Both the position numbers and the translations under genes were made by a program. From Multifurca ochricompacta (taxonomy: Eukaryota; Basidiomycota; Agaricomycetes; Russulales; Russulaceae): a DNA stretch of 38,544 bases. The notes beneath the pieces are model-generated. The model searched no databases and was not told where the DNA came from. It saw nothing but the letters and a program-made list of their open reading frames with translations. This document shows positions 1-10,745 of this stretch, one piece after another (within the stretch, counting starts at the first letter, position 1; each line of letters begins with the position of its first letter). The stretch lies in contig WTXG01000313.1 of assembly GCA_022496185.1 (NCBI GenBank), positions 1 through 38,544 of the forward strand. Direction: 5' to 3'.

Positions 1-62
1 AAGCACCTCGCATTCGCCTTTATGTTCACACCTATGATCTGGATATCAACTCAGATTATTGG

Positions 63-360
63 ATGCTTGATAGTGGAGCAACGTCTCATTTCAGTCCCAA
101 CCTTGAAGACTTTGATACATATAAAGTTGACAGTACCCATGAAGTATCACTAGGCGACAACTCCATAGTCAAAACAAGTGGAGTTGGCACTGTGATCATC
201 AGGACTGATCAAGGTTATGACTTGGAACTGAGCAATGTGCTCCACATGCCTGGAGGACATAAAATACTCTCCGCCAGTGCCCTATAGAAAAAGGGGCAAC
301 TGTGTTCTTAGATAATAAGAAGGCAACAATAAATATGGCGACAATATTATAGTGGAAGCA
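63..360 (+). pseudogene. copia-1 aspartic protease remnant
   Basis: The retroviral-type protease that cuts the copia polyprotein. The translation starts with LDSGATSHFSP, which contains the catalytic D-S-G motif followed by the copia-typical TSHF. A second conserved stretch, VLHMPGGHKILSASAL, ends at a TAG at 285-287. The reading then continues in another frame (TVFLDNKKATI) to a further TAG near 350. It is truncated at the left by the window edge and broken by a stop and a shift, so it is judged non-functional. Confidence 0.8.
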
Positions 361-419
361 TGGAAGTTTGGCAAATTGTATTGGGTACTAGGCAAACATG
401 TCCTAAATAGTATCCATAC

Positions 420-1178
420 AACTGCATCTGCCTCACTTGAAATCTGGCATCAAAGGATGGGCCACATGTCTAAAGAGCCCTTAAAAGATATGCTCCTGAG
501 GCGGTAAAGGCCTCAAATCAATAATAGCCAAGTGGAAGACAAGCCATGTTATGGCTGTGAAATGGGCAAGTCCCATCGTCTTCCATTTCCCCCATCTTCA
601 AACGCGCATCAGCCCCCCTTGAGATCCTTCATAGTGATCTCGTAGGTCCCTTGCAGTGCAGTTCAATACAAGGGAATCTATACTTTGCCACCTTCTTGGA
701 TGACTTTAGCAAATATGCTTTAATCGTTCCAATGAAGTCTAAAGATCTGTTCACACCAGTTTTTAATAAACTGAAGACACTACTTGAAAATAAATTCAAT
801 CATAAAATCAAGTGTCTTCATACAGATCGTGGTGGCGAGTATGTGAACAAAGCACTGAAGGCTACGCTTGAAGAATTTGGCATAGAGCATAAACTTATGA
901 TGCCGTATAGTCCACAACAGAATGGAAGGGCTGAGAGATTCAATAGAACGATTATGGAAAAAGGCACTAGCATGCTGCATGATGCTGGCCTGTCTCTTGG
1001 CTTCTGGGAGTGTGCTGTTGAAACAGCATGTCATATTTATAACAGAACTCCCATCCGTTCTAATAAGTGGAAAACTCCGCTTGAGCTTCTGGTTGGGAAC
1101 AAACCAGATGTCTCATATTTTAAGGTCTTTGGTTGCAAAGCCTATTACATGTTCCAGAGGGCAAGCGGTGTAAATTAG
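420..1178 (+). pseudogene. copia-1 integrase (zinc-binding region and DDE core)
   Basis: Integrase inserts the element cDNA into host DNA. The GAG-pre-integrase zinc-binding region reads WHQRMGH followed by CYGCEMGKSHR, giving the H-H-C-C pattern, and it is interrupted by stops. The catalytic core is open from 651 to 1178. Its acidic residues are visible as D in FLDDFSK, D in LHTDRGGEY and E in QQNGRAERFNR, with the usual copia spacing. After FKVFGCKAYY the frame is lost. The region 1180-1866 is a proline- and glutamate-rich linker, spread over two frames, that normally joins integrase and RT. Confidence 0.85.
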
Positions 1179-1866
1179 ATCCCAAAGCCAGGGAAGCCAT
1201 CTTTGTCGGTATGAGCCCACTTCCAAGGGCTATACACTTTGGGATAGTCGTACCTGGTCTCTCATCTCTTCATGAGATGTTACATTTGATGAGAATCCTT
1301 CCCATCCCGCTCTGTGAAGGACAGCAGAGCAGATAAATCCATAGAGCAACCCAGTGAAGGTGGCTCATTTACTTTACCTGGTGGCCATGTCCAGCCACCA
1401 CCAGCAACAGCTACGCATGTTCCTGAGGCTCCTCAGCATGAGGAAGACCTGGAAGAGGAACAGGAGGACATCGTACCTCCTCAATTACCACCACAGCCTA
1501 CCACACCCACACGTAATGTAGACACCACACACCCTCAGACTATATATCAGACCCTCCATCCCAAATCATGGAACCATCCTCCCCTCCCAAAAGAACCAAA
1601 GCAATCAGAAAATCACAAAGGATTGCAGACAGAATTCCTCAACCTAATTTTCAGAGGACAAGTCCACGCTCTGAACAACGAGATAGGGCAATCCAAGAAG
1701 ATTTAGACTTGGATACTGCACGTCCCAATCACAATCGTCATCTGAATCCTCGATTCTACAACGAGGATAATGCAGAGTTCGTGCAAGGTTCTTCCAGACT
1801 TGGTCAGATGGATCTACTCAATGCTGCAGGATCACCTTATAGGGATCCTCTTACTTTAAAGAAGCA

Positions 1867-3383
1867 ATGGAGTCTGATAATGCCAGTGATTGGCTTGAGG
1901 CATGTCAATATGAAATTGATGCCTTAGAAAAACTTAAAGTGTGGCGCCTTGAAGACCTTCCTGAAGGTAGAAAGGCTGTAAAGTCCAAGTGGGTCTTTAA
2001 ATTGAAAGCAGATGGACGCTTTCGTGCTAGGCTTGTAGCAAAAGGGTTCACCCAAATAGAGGGGTGGACTTCGATGAAACTTCTCCCCAGTCGCCAGATT
2101 TGAGTCTCTTAGACTGTTATTAGCGTTGGCCGCGCTTGAGGATTGGGAAATCCACCAGATGGATGTCAAATCGGCATTCCTACATGGCGATCTGGATGAG
2201 GAGATATATATGGAGCAACCTGTTGGTTTTGTCATTGCTGGACAAGAGTCCAAGGTTTGTAGGCTACAGAAGGCTCTGTATGGCCTCAAACAAGCTTCCC
2301 AGCATGGAACTTGCAATTCCATGCAGTTCTCAATGAACTGAGCTTTACTCGGATGTACTCTGATGCAGGAGTATATGTGTATCATCACCAAGAGGGGGAT
2401 GGTTCACTTTTCGTCATTTTATATGTTGATGACATCACTATACTTGGGTCCTCCACTAAGAAGATTCAATGGCTGAAGGACTCTCTATCTAACCGATATG
2501 AGATGACCGATCTTGGCGAAATTCAGTCCTACCTTGGAGTTAACATCACCAGGGATCGTCCTAACAAGACACTGGATATAGACCAGACAGCCTATGTATC
2601 CTCTATAGTAGAGAGGTTTGGAATGGGGGATTCCAACCCAGTATATACTCCTCTACCCTCTGGCGTGGATGTTCATCTGGTCAAGTTTGAAGATCAGGCA
2701 TCTACCTCTGATATTAAGAGGTACCAGCAGTTAATGGGGTCTCTGCTTTGGGTGCAGATTGGAAGCAGACCTGACATTAGTTTTGCTGTTGCACGCCTTA
2801 GCCAATTCGCTTCCAACCCTTCCCAGCAGCACATGCGACTAGCAAATATGTCTTAGCCTATCTAAATGCTACAAAAGACTATAAGTTGCACTATTCTGGA
2901 GGGAATGGTGAAGTAGGCCTTCATGGCTTTGCGGATTCCTCATGGGGAGATCAAGAGGACCGCCACTCCACCTCAGGCTATGTCTTTTTCCTTGCTAATG
3001 GAGCCATTAGTTGGTGCTCCAGGAAACAAAAGACAGTAGCACAGTCCACCACAGAAGCCGAGTATATGAGCCTTGCTGAGGCTTCAAATCAGGCAGCGTG
3101 GTATAGGACATTCATGCAGGAGTTGGGATATGAAGTTAGTTCACCCATACAACTGCATTGTGACAATAAGGGTGCAGTAGATCTTGCATTAAACCCAGTC
3201 ACAGGGAGGCGATCAAAGCACATACCAATAAAGTACCATGCCATTAGGGAGTATGTAGAATCACACCAGATTGACTTGGTGCGAACTCCCACTGGAGAGA
3301 TGCTGGCAGATGGCCTTACAAAGTCTCTGCCTAGATCATCTTTTGATCACATGGTAACTGGATTTGGACTAGTGCTGGAATGA
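1867..3383 (+). pseudogene. copia-1 reverse transcriptase and RNase H
   Basis: RT copies the element RNA and RNase H removes the template. RT landmarks are WVFKLKADGRFRARLVAKGF, then DVKSAFLHGDLDEE (first catalytic aspartate) and ILYVDDITI (YVDD active site). RNase H landmarks are FADSSWGDQEDRHSTSGYVF, STTEAEYMSL and HCDNKGAVDLA, which supply the acidic residues. Frameshifts lie near 2075, 2310 and 2850, so three separate open stretches (1867-2103, 2126-2856 in two frames, 2886-3383) must be read together. The RNase H part is open to its natural end, about 250 bases before the LTR. Confidence 0.88.
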
Positions 3384-3634
3384 AGAAGCTGGAATCTGGA
3401 GACTTTGTTCACCAGTTTCACTTTCCCACCATGCCACATGAGCACGTTCTCAACCTCGAGAGTGACGCAAGAGGTGTGTAGACTTGCATAAGCGAATCTA
3501 CAACTCGTATGCAAAACTCACAAAGAGTTAGAGAAATTGGATCTCTGGCTGGTGATATGTTCGTTCAATTGTGAACAGCAGTGTGCTCATTTAACTCATT
3601 CCATTTAATGATTGATGCCTTCACCATGGAGGGA

Positions 3635-4147
3635 TGTTGACACGGGATGTGTCTGGAGATGCTTCAGGCATCTAAGGTTCGCTTCAGCTGTAGATTAGAT
3701 TAGATTAGATTTCGGAGTATCGGACTTTTTATGTTATCTTTATTACATTTCTTTCTCTCCTTACTCAGCTGATTAGTGATGGACTTAGTAATGCGCAGTA
3801 AGCATGTGATATCTCCTTGGCCAATGGCCTTTATCCCTCTCTGTTTATTGTCCAGCACTTGTGGACTTATTCCCAGTGCGCACAGACCATTTCCCCTGGC
3901 CCCATGGGTATATAAGGGTGTCTGTTTCGTCTCTTCCACTTCAGAGTTCTTCTAACCTCTGAAGTGTAAGTTTCCCTTTACTCTACTCTCTCACTACCTA
4001 TAGACTAACCTATTATATTAGACTTGTCTTTCTTTAGGTGTGTAGATAGTAATATAGAGTTCTTCTAACCTCTGAAGTACTTGTCTTTCTTTAGCCTAAA
4101 CCGCTACTAACCACAGTCAGTATAACCAGCAGCATGATTGTTTGACA
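3635..4147 (+). repeat. 3' LTR of copia-1 (513 bp)
   Basis: It starts TGTTGACAC and ends GTTTGACA, so it has the TG...CA ends of an LTR. Two further copies in the window define the boundaries (7317-7827 inverted, 18326-18838). A TATA box (TATATAAG) lies at about 3909-3916. The 5' LTR is outside the window, so the TSD cannot be checked. It contains internal repeats of GATTA and of the phrase TTCTTCTAACCTCTGAAG. Confidence 0.9.
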
Positions 4148-4232
4148 CTTTTCAAGCTCAACAAGCTTTAAAAAGTTCTATCCCAACAAACTTTTCTTGT
4201 GAGCTTTATTCTTCGCCTTTTTTGCCCTTAAC

Positions 4233-4968
4233 TGTCCACAAGGTGGTGCACTTTATGTGCCCACCTTGATCTGTTTGGCTAGCCCTTTCTTAAGGGTTCT
4301 TGCAAAAGGTGATGAGGGACCCTTCGTGGGTGAAACACCTTAAGCTCCTCATGTGTGCCCTAAGTAAATAGTGTTCATAGTTGTAGCTGGGTTTTCGTCC
4401 CATAGATAGTTTTAGTAGGCCGCTTGCCCAGAAGGCTTGAGGCTTTAGGTCTGGTTAATGCTTGGCTCGATCCATAAGCTGGGTTTAGCCACCCACTGGT
4501 AGAGTTTAGGGTCTAGAACAAGGCATGGGTAGTCACTCCCATGACGCTTGGGCTCGATACAAGTAGGCCACACTACTATAGTATTTACACAGTAGCTAAA
4601 GGGTTTTGTCTCTGGGCAGAAGTATTTGCTGCCATGTTGTGGGGGTTGCCCCACTAGAGGAAACCCAATAGTCTACTACAGTCATGGCCCCAATCATCTA
4701 GGGCTTAATCATGGACTCCACCACCAGCACTAGAGGAAGGGCTCTATACCCTTTGTCTCTATGTGGAACTTGCGGTTGGCTCCTCCATGACATGACTCCC
4801 CTTCTATTTACACAGTATCCGCCTGATGTGGCTTTGGGATCTGTTGTAGAATGGGGTTAGACAGCTTCACTATACTACTTAGAAGTCACACATCAGAGGC
4901 AGGACTTTCTTAAGTTCTGAAGCATAGCGCCACAGATTGGATGGGCCCTCTTAAATGAGACCTGGACA
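4233..4968 (+). repeat. putative LTR (LTR-V) of a second copia element
   Basis: The stretch between copia-1 and the gag remnant has no coding potential. It begins TGTCCA and ends TGGACA, a perfect 6-base inverted pair. Two bases later comes TGGTTCTAAC, which starts with the TGG expected of a tRNA primer-binding site. A gag ORF follows at 5022. These points fit a 5' LTR of about 736 bp, but no second copy is present in the window to confirm it. Confidence 0.4.
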
Positions 4969-5021
4969 ACTGGTTCTAACTGCTCCTTGGAACCAGGATC
5001 AAACTTTTTTCAATCATCTCA

Positions 5022-5813
5022 ATGGCTAACATCATCTTCCCTTCTACTTTCAAATTTGACAAGCTCGACGGCTCCAACTGGCCACAGTGGTCGGTATCAT
5101 TTACCACCCTGCTTAGGATTAATGGCATGAGAAGGCACATCACTCATGATGGGCCAGAATATGCCAATCCCCGGTCCAGAAGGATGATGAGAAGGAGACT
5201 GAATACCAGGCAAGATTTGCTGCCTGGACGGAACCCATAATCCAAGAATGGAGTAGGGTTGAAGAAGTATTGATGGGTTTACTGGTGCTGGTCATCACCA
5301 GCAAGTTTATTCTCAGGTTGCCTCTGATAGGAAGTATCCGTCAGTCTGCTCAAAGTATGAGCAGCTGGAGTCCTGTATGGCACTGTGGGTAGCATGGCCA
5401 CCTACAATTTGTGGTGCTCAGTTTTGTCCTTCCGTTTAGAGGAAGGCAAACAATTTAGGCCCCAATTGCAGCATGTGCTAGATGCTAGGAATACCCTGAA
5501 GGAGAATGGGATGGAGGTCTCTGACCTCCAGATGAGCTTTATATTGCTCCAATCCCTTCCCCAATCATACAGTGCCATAGCTGGCTCAATCCTGGCTTCA
5601 GGCCCTCCTGAACGCCTTTCCCCTCAGGACCTTATTCAGAGGTTCCTAAATGAGGAAAGCTGACTTGCCAGCCCCGCAGGAAGTGGTGTTGGGGCTGCCC
5701 TTAACAAGGCAGCCCACGTCAACAAAAACAAAAACAAAAAAGTACAATTTATCACGCCACAACCTGCAGGTGCATCATTGTCCAATGATGTCACCTGCTT
5801 CTACTGTTCATCA
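5022..5813 (+). pseudogene. copia-type gag remnant (copia-2)
   Basis: Copia gag forms the particle that packages element RNA. The N-terminus reads MANIIFPSTFKFDKLDGSNW, and the pattern LDGSNW.QW followed by LLRINGMRRHI is typical of the copia gag family (UBN2/DUF4219-like). After a frame break, the middle part (5385-5663) reads KENGMEVSDLQMSFILLQSLP, the conserved gag helix region. The start of a zinc knuckle (TCFYC) is visible near 5789-5806. There the coding sequence stops abruptly at the junction with a gypsy LTR at 5813/5814. At least two frameshifts make it non-functional, and no protease or pol of this element follows. Confidence 0.75.
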
Positions 5814-6249
5814 ACTCCTGCCAAATTGGAGACCTGTGGGAAGAGTACTAACAGAACCCCACAATGCCTAAACAGCAGTCCACAAACTGCGGACTGCGGA
5901 CTGCGGATTTCTAAGCCCAAAAGTGGGGCTATTCTCATTGGTGGATCGGTAGGGAGTTAAAGCGAAGTTAACCTCCCCTAAAGTGGTGCACAGACCAAAG
6001 TCCCGGTTGTAATTATGTATATAAACCCTTTGGGAATAGAATGGACAGCTCCAGACTGTCCACTTGTGATCTGGTTCCTGATTACCTAGGAGATTAGCCC
6101 CACCTTGTGGAAGGCTTCTCATCCCTTGCCCTTGAGCTGTTTGCTTCATCTTCCTGCACTTTCCCCTCACTCTCATCCTTTGCCCACTTCCAAATCCCTT
6201 CCCCTCGCATACAACCCACCGTCCAGGCAGTTGACAGTGAGTTGTAACA
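5814..6249 (+). repeat. truncated gypsy LTR-Z, plus orientation
   Basis: It matches the inverse of 16643-17083 over its whole length, from ACTCCTGCCAAATTGGAG to the end GAGTTGTAACA. It includes a TATA box (TGTATATAAACC) near 6015-6026. The first about 130 bases of the full LTR are missing. The left neighbour is copia gag and the right neighbour is gypsy protease, with no leader, primer-binding site or gag between. This points to a deletion or recombination junction, and no TSD can be recognised. Confidence 0.8.
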
Positions 6250-6259
6250 CATTGGGACT

Positions 6260-7316
6260 GTGTCTGCACTCGTTGACAGCGGTGCAACCAAAAATTTCAT
6301 CCATCAAAAGTTTATCTCACAACACCACCTCCATACTAACCTGCTCCCTACTCCAAAAATGATCTCAAATGTTGACAGTTCTCTGAATGCTGCTGGTTCC
6401 ATCTCTTGTTTCCTTCCCTGTACAGTCCACACTGGCTCCAAAACCTGTTCATTCAACTTCTTTGTTACAGACCTTGGCAGCAAAGACATCATCTTAGGCT
6501 ACCCTTGGCTTGCTCACACCTCACCAACTATCACCTGGCCAACCACATCCATCCAGGAGCACGTCTGTATCCTTCTGCAGGGGCAAAATCCAGCTCCTTC
6601 ACCCCCAATACCCTATCACATTAACTCTACCTCTTTAGGACTACTACCTGGTGAAGAACTTATCATGCATCTGTCACCTGCCACTGAACTAGCCATACAA
6701 CAGCAACCTCCTTCAGATGTCACGATCCCAGAACAGTATCAACACTTCACCAAGGTCTTCTCTGAGGATGCTGCACTACACTTCCCAGATGCGCGACAAT
6801 GGGATCACGCCATTGATCTAAAACCTGATGCTCCTGCAACACTTGACTGTAAGATTTATCCACTTAATCCAGCTGAACAAACTGCATTAGAAGAATTCCT
6901 ACATGAACATTTATCAAAAGGCTACATTCGTGAATCCAAATCCCAATATGCATCTCCTTTCTTCTTCATAAAGAAGAAAGATGGCAGCAAATTACGACCA
7001 GTACAAGACTATTGAAAGCTAAATGAACATACCCTCCGAAATATGTACCCTCTCCCTCTCATTGATGAACTAATTGCCAAGGTACGACATGCAATGCTAT
7101 TTACCAAGTTTGATGTTCGATGGGGCTATAACAATGTATGTATCAAAGATGGTGACCAGTGGAAGGCTGCTTTCAAAACAAACAAAGGACTTTTCGAACC
7201 TCTAGTCATGTATTTTGGACTAACTAATTCCCTGGCGACATTCCAAACCATGATGAATGCACTCTTTTGAAAGGAACTGGATGAAGGCTGGCTGGTAATT
7301 TACATGGACGACATCC
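6260..7316 (+). pseudogene. gypsy-A protease and N-terminal RT
   Basis: The translation opens with ALVDSGATKNFIHQKFI, the D-S-G active site of a retropepsin, and IILGYPWL, the conserved C-terminal protease strand. RT follows with [30 protein letters not shown] (first catalytic aspartate), [10 protein letters not shown] and IYMDDIL. The YMDD active site lies at the very end, directly before the inserted LTR. Two in-frame stops, both TGA (7013-7015 and 7268-7270), stand where the family normally has arginine (DYRKLN, LFR.L). There is no frameshift in this part. Gag, which should precede the protease, is absent. Confidence 0.87.
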
Positions 7317-7827
7317 TGTCAAACAATCATGCTGCTGGTTATACTGACTGTGGTTAGTAGTGGTGAGGCTAGAAAAGACAAGTTACTTCAGAGGTAGAAG
7401 GAACTCTATATTACTATACTACTGACCTAGAAAAGACAAGTTCTACATAGAGTGTTAGTCTAAAGGAAGTAGAGAGTAAAGAGAATAGGACTTACACTTC
7501 AGAGGTAGAAGGAACTCTGAAGTGTAAGAGATGAAACAGACACCCTTATATAGCCATAGGGCCAAAGGGAAATGGTCTGTGTGCACTGGGAATAAGTCCA
7601 CAAGTGCCAGACAATAAACAGAGAGGGATAAAGGCCATTGGCCAAAGAGATATCACATGCTTACTGCGCATTACTAAGTCCATCACTAATCAGCTGAGTA
7701 AGGTGAGAAAGAAATGTAATAAAGATAACATAAAAAGTCCGATACTCCGAAATCTAATCTAATCTAATCTACAGCTGAAGCGAACCTTAGATGCCTGAAG
7801 CATCTCCAGACACGTCCTGTGTCAACA
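7317..7827 (-). mobile_element. solo LTR of the copia-1 family, inverted, with TSD CATCC
   Basis: This 511-bp inverted copy of the LTR at 3635-4147 runs from TGTCAAACA to GTGTCAACA. It is flanked by the exact 5-base duplication CATCC (7312-7316 and 7828-7832). It lies inside the codons just after YMDD of gypsy-A. Removing it with one TSD copy restores an open frame, so the insertion site is exact. A single LTR without internal sequence is the usual product of LTR-LTR recombination. Confidence 0.97.
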
Positions 7828-8081
7828 CATCCTAATAGCAACCACCAACAACCCCACCTTCCACCAACAATGTGTCACATGCGTCCTCCAAATTTTACTT
7901 GACAACAATCTATTCCTAAAACCATCAAAATGCACTTTTCACACAAATAAAATAGACTACCTTGGTGTCATTCTCAAACATGGTACTGTATCCATGGACC
8001 CTACAAAAGTTAATGGTCTTCTAGAATGGCCAACCCCCACATCCATAAAACAAGTCTGCAGCTACCTCGGCTTTGGCAATT
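7828..8081 (+). pseudogene. gypsy-A RT, middle part
   Basis: This continues the RT frame after the solo LTR. It reads ILLDNNLFLKPSKCTFHTNK, then IDYLGVIL and MDPTKVNGLLEWPTPTSIKQ, the conserved RT-connection stretch of gypsy elements. It stops after LGFGN, where LTR-X is inserted (the family normally continues NFYRRFI). The matching continuation begins at 12899. Confidence 0.88.
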
Positions 8082-8499
8082 TGTTACAACCCCACTCTTT
8101 TCCCTTCCTCACACTGAGCCAGCTCCCTTACACCACCCTTGACCTTTCCCCTTCACTAAACCACTGTCTCCTGCCCTCTTTGGCCCCTGATCCCTGATCC
8201 CCTTGGTATGCTGCCTTGGGACCTTCTTGATGCCTGTGGCCTGTGTGCCCAGGACCTTACCCTGATGCCAGTGACCTGTTGCTCACAGGACCAACCTCCC
8301 TTGCCACCATTTACACCTAACCTGATGGTAGTTCTGCTGCTATACTGTTGGATGTACATCACCCTTCCTTATTGCCTTGGCTTATGCCTTGGCCAGTACC
8401 CCTGTCCCTGTGCTTGACACCCATAGGATCTCTGACACTGTCCCTGCCAAACCTGACTCTGCACACAAGACAACTTTGGCTTGCATTTGCCCCTCCAGA

Positions 8500-8660
8500 C
8501 CACATGACCTGTAGGCACATGACATGGACTCAAAGCCATGACCTGTCATGTGACCTTTGACCACATGACCTCAGACCATGTGACCCCCTTTGACCATGTG
8601 ACCTTGGGCTTTGATCATGACCCCTTAGATCATCTGACCCATCAGTCACTTGACCCTCTT
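8500..8660. repeat. cluster of degenerate CATGTGACC / CACATGACC words in LTR-X
   Basis: Within about 160 bases there are at least seven occurrences of ACATGACC, CATGTGACC or one-base variants, unevenly spaced and on both strands. This is not a regular tandem array. Such clusters in the U3 part of an LTR can be protein-binding sites, but that is inference. Confidence 0.6.
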
Positions 8661-9506
8661 CTCTGACTCCTGTGGGACCTGTCATTTCCCCATTCACCCC
8701 TGACCCTGGTGGGAATCCTCCCACACTGATATGACTCCTGTGGGGCTGCCCCACATGATTATGCTTCTGATAAGGCTTATCCTTATCATGGACTATATTT
8801 GACATCTTATCTGCTATTGGATGATAAGGACTCTGACCCTGTTCCTGATTAGCTACAAACCAGACCCTCATACAGTATATAAGACCCTGTAGACAGTTTG
8901 TACACCCCTAGATTTGACCTCTTGGGCCTTCAGCCTAGAGATCTTAGACCCCCAATACATCAGAAGCCTTTTCCCCCTTTTTTGCATCCTTGAGATCCCT
9001 GCAGGGACCCCCATTGCCTCTGGCAATGGGTGTGTACCCTTCCTTTTGAACCCCTTTGCCACTCCCTAAGGGCTCCAGTGCACTTGTGTAATGCCTGGTG
9101 CGGGTGTTCAGCACGACGTGTGACAAGTCACGTAGCAAAACTATGAAGTCAAGTGTGCACTGTCTTTCAAGTACATGGAGATTGGATGAGAAGTCAATAC
9201 CAAGGAGCTAATCCCTTAGTACTGGTAAGTGGAAGAGTGCCAGAAGCACTGAGACAGTTCAAGAGTCAGGTCTTAGTAGGGCATAGCACAAGTCCGGGTA
9301 ACTCGTGAGTTTTTTGAGTAGAGCCGTGGGAAAACTTGCGGGTATTGATACTTGCGGATCCAGGTGATCCATGGGAAAATACTCATGCGGATCTGGGTAT
9401 TGATTTTGGCACCCTGGGTACCCGCACGGGTACTCGCGGAATACTCGTGGGAATATTATTATATAAAATTATTTTTTTACTAGGCTCGTCAACCTAGAAC
9501 AGAAAT

Positions 9507-9582
9507 GGCTGAAACATGGATTGAACCTAAGACCTCCGGGAACAAGCTCGGTCCGGTGCTCTAACCACTAAGCCACCCAGCC
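9507..9582 (-). tRNA. tRNA-like sequence (tRNA pseudogene or SINE-type head) inside hAT-D
   Basis: On the minus strand 76 nucleotides fold partly like a tRNA. The ends GGCTGGG and TTCAGCC pair over 7 positions with two G.U pairs. A D-arm GCTT...GAGC carries the A-box-like TGGCTTAGTGGTTAGAGC, and a B-box-like GGTTCAATCC follows. The anticodon arm is abnormal: the CCGG/CCGG stem encloses about 13 bases. The T-stem is poor. No normal anticodon can be assigned, so this is a degenerate or tRNA-derived sequence rather than a working gene. An internal pol III promoter could still be present. Confidence 0.55.
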
Positions 9583-9619
9583 TCACTGGCAAAGACACAC
9601 AATATATTATATATAGGGT

Positions 9620-10002
9620 TATGCAGAATTGATTTTATCACTTGTATCTATTTAATTGTGAACGCGTTTTGATCTTATCACTTGTATTATCTTAGATGTA
9701 CATCCCAAGTATCTAATTAATTGTGAACGCATTTTTGATCTTATCACTTGTATTAGATGTATATCCTAAGTATCTAATTAACTGTGAACGCGTTTTTGAT
9801 CTTATCACTTAGATGTATATCCCAAGTATCTAATTAATTGTGAACGCATTTTTGATCTTATCACTTAGATGTACATCCTAAGTATCTAATTAATTGTGAA
9901 CGCATTTTTGATCTTATCACTTAGATGTACATCCTAAGTATCTAATTAATTGTGAACGCATTTTTGATCTTATCACTTAGATGTACATCCTAAGTATCTA
10001 AT
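9620..10002 (+). repeat. 56-bp minisatellite, left block (inside hAT-D)
   Basis: About six to seven head-to-tail copies of a unit near 56 bp contain TTGTGAACGC, TTTTTGATCTTATCACTT and AAGTATCTAATTA. Units differ by point changes, notably ACGCG versus ACGCA, and some carry extra GTATTA. The array continues at 11599 on the other side of the Tc1 insertion. Confidence 0.92.
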
Positions 10003-10004
10003 TA

Positions 10005-10745
10005 CAGTGGGTCAAAAAACTGTCCCAATGTTTGCACCATTTCTAGTATTCACTCTATAGCACCTCAGCATTTAGGAATCTGGTTATGGTGTGGCTGTAT
10101 GTCTGAAAGCCCTGCTTCCTGGCTACCATGCCCAATTTGGATCAAAGAGATTGGCCATGATATAAGCATTTTATGATCAAATCAAATCAATCAATCATTG
10201 GGACAGTTTTTTGACCCACATTTTAAATCCACTATCTGCCCAATTACTCCTTTTTTTCACCCCTTTTTGCCTTGGTAACTCCTTGAATCCTTTTAGTCAT
10301 CCTTTCTATAACCTTTTGCCATCATTCTGGTGCATTTTTATTCCACTCCTCCACCACCCTCTCCCACAACTCAGGTATCCCCTTGACTGGTTAAGAACCT
10401 TCTTCAGATCCACCCAGAGGTGTCCAATGGGGCTAATATTTCAAGGGATTGGGCTATCCATACCAGGCTTCAATATTCCTGTCTTAAACCTGCTGGCTTG
10501 CCTTCTTGGAATTGTGTTTTGGGTCATTGTCCTGCTGAAACATGCTTTCACCCTCCACCATTTCTTACTTTTCAAACCTTTCCACCACTCTGCCATCCAA
10601 AATATCACAGTACTGGCATGGATTCATGATCCCCTAAACCCCTGTAAGCATTCCTAGTCCATTCCACCCCATACAAGACTAATACCATAAGTTCTTCCTC
10701 CTCCATGCTTGACTGTCAGGGTGGTGGTTCTGTCAGAGGGTGGTT
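10005..10745 (+). repeat. left 741-bp arm of the Tc1 palindrome
   Basis: Position p pairs with 21603 minus p in the right arm. The first 215 bases are themselves bounded by the outer terminal repeat and an inverted copy of it at about 10196-10219 (CATTGGGACAGTTTTTTGAC). The open frame 10211-10657 is only the antisense of transposase. Confidence 0.93.

Larger units (their letters stand above)
1..4147 (+). mobile_element. Ty1/copia retrotransposon copia-1, 5' truncated by the window edge, decayed
   Basis: Remains of a copia element in the usual order protease, integrase, reverse transcriptase, RNase H, then a 3' LTR. The gag and 5' LTR would lie before base 1. The coding region is broken by several frameshifts and stops, so no full polyprotein can be made. 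A purine-rich tract (GGAGGGA, 3628-3634) directly precedes the LTR, as expected for a polypurine tract. Two further copies of the same LTR lie at 7317-7827 (inverted) and 18326-18838, so the family has been active more than once at this locus. Confidence 0.9.

Noticed and set aside
780..1034. Minus-strand frame opposite the copia-1 integrase
   Set aside because: It is a shadow of the integrase core, which has clear catalytic motifs on the plus strand.
9507..9582. A working tRNA gene
   Set aside because: The acceptor stem and internal promoter boxes fit, but the anticodon loop is too long and the T-stem is poor, so no anticodon can be assigned.
10211..10657. Open frame of 148 codons, with an identical one on the other strand at 10946-11392
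   Set aside because: It is the antisense of the Tc1 transposase remnant in each arm of the palindrome. The two are identical only because the arms are inverted copies.
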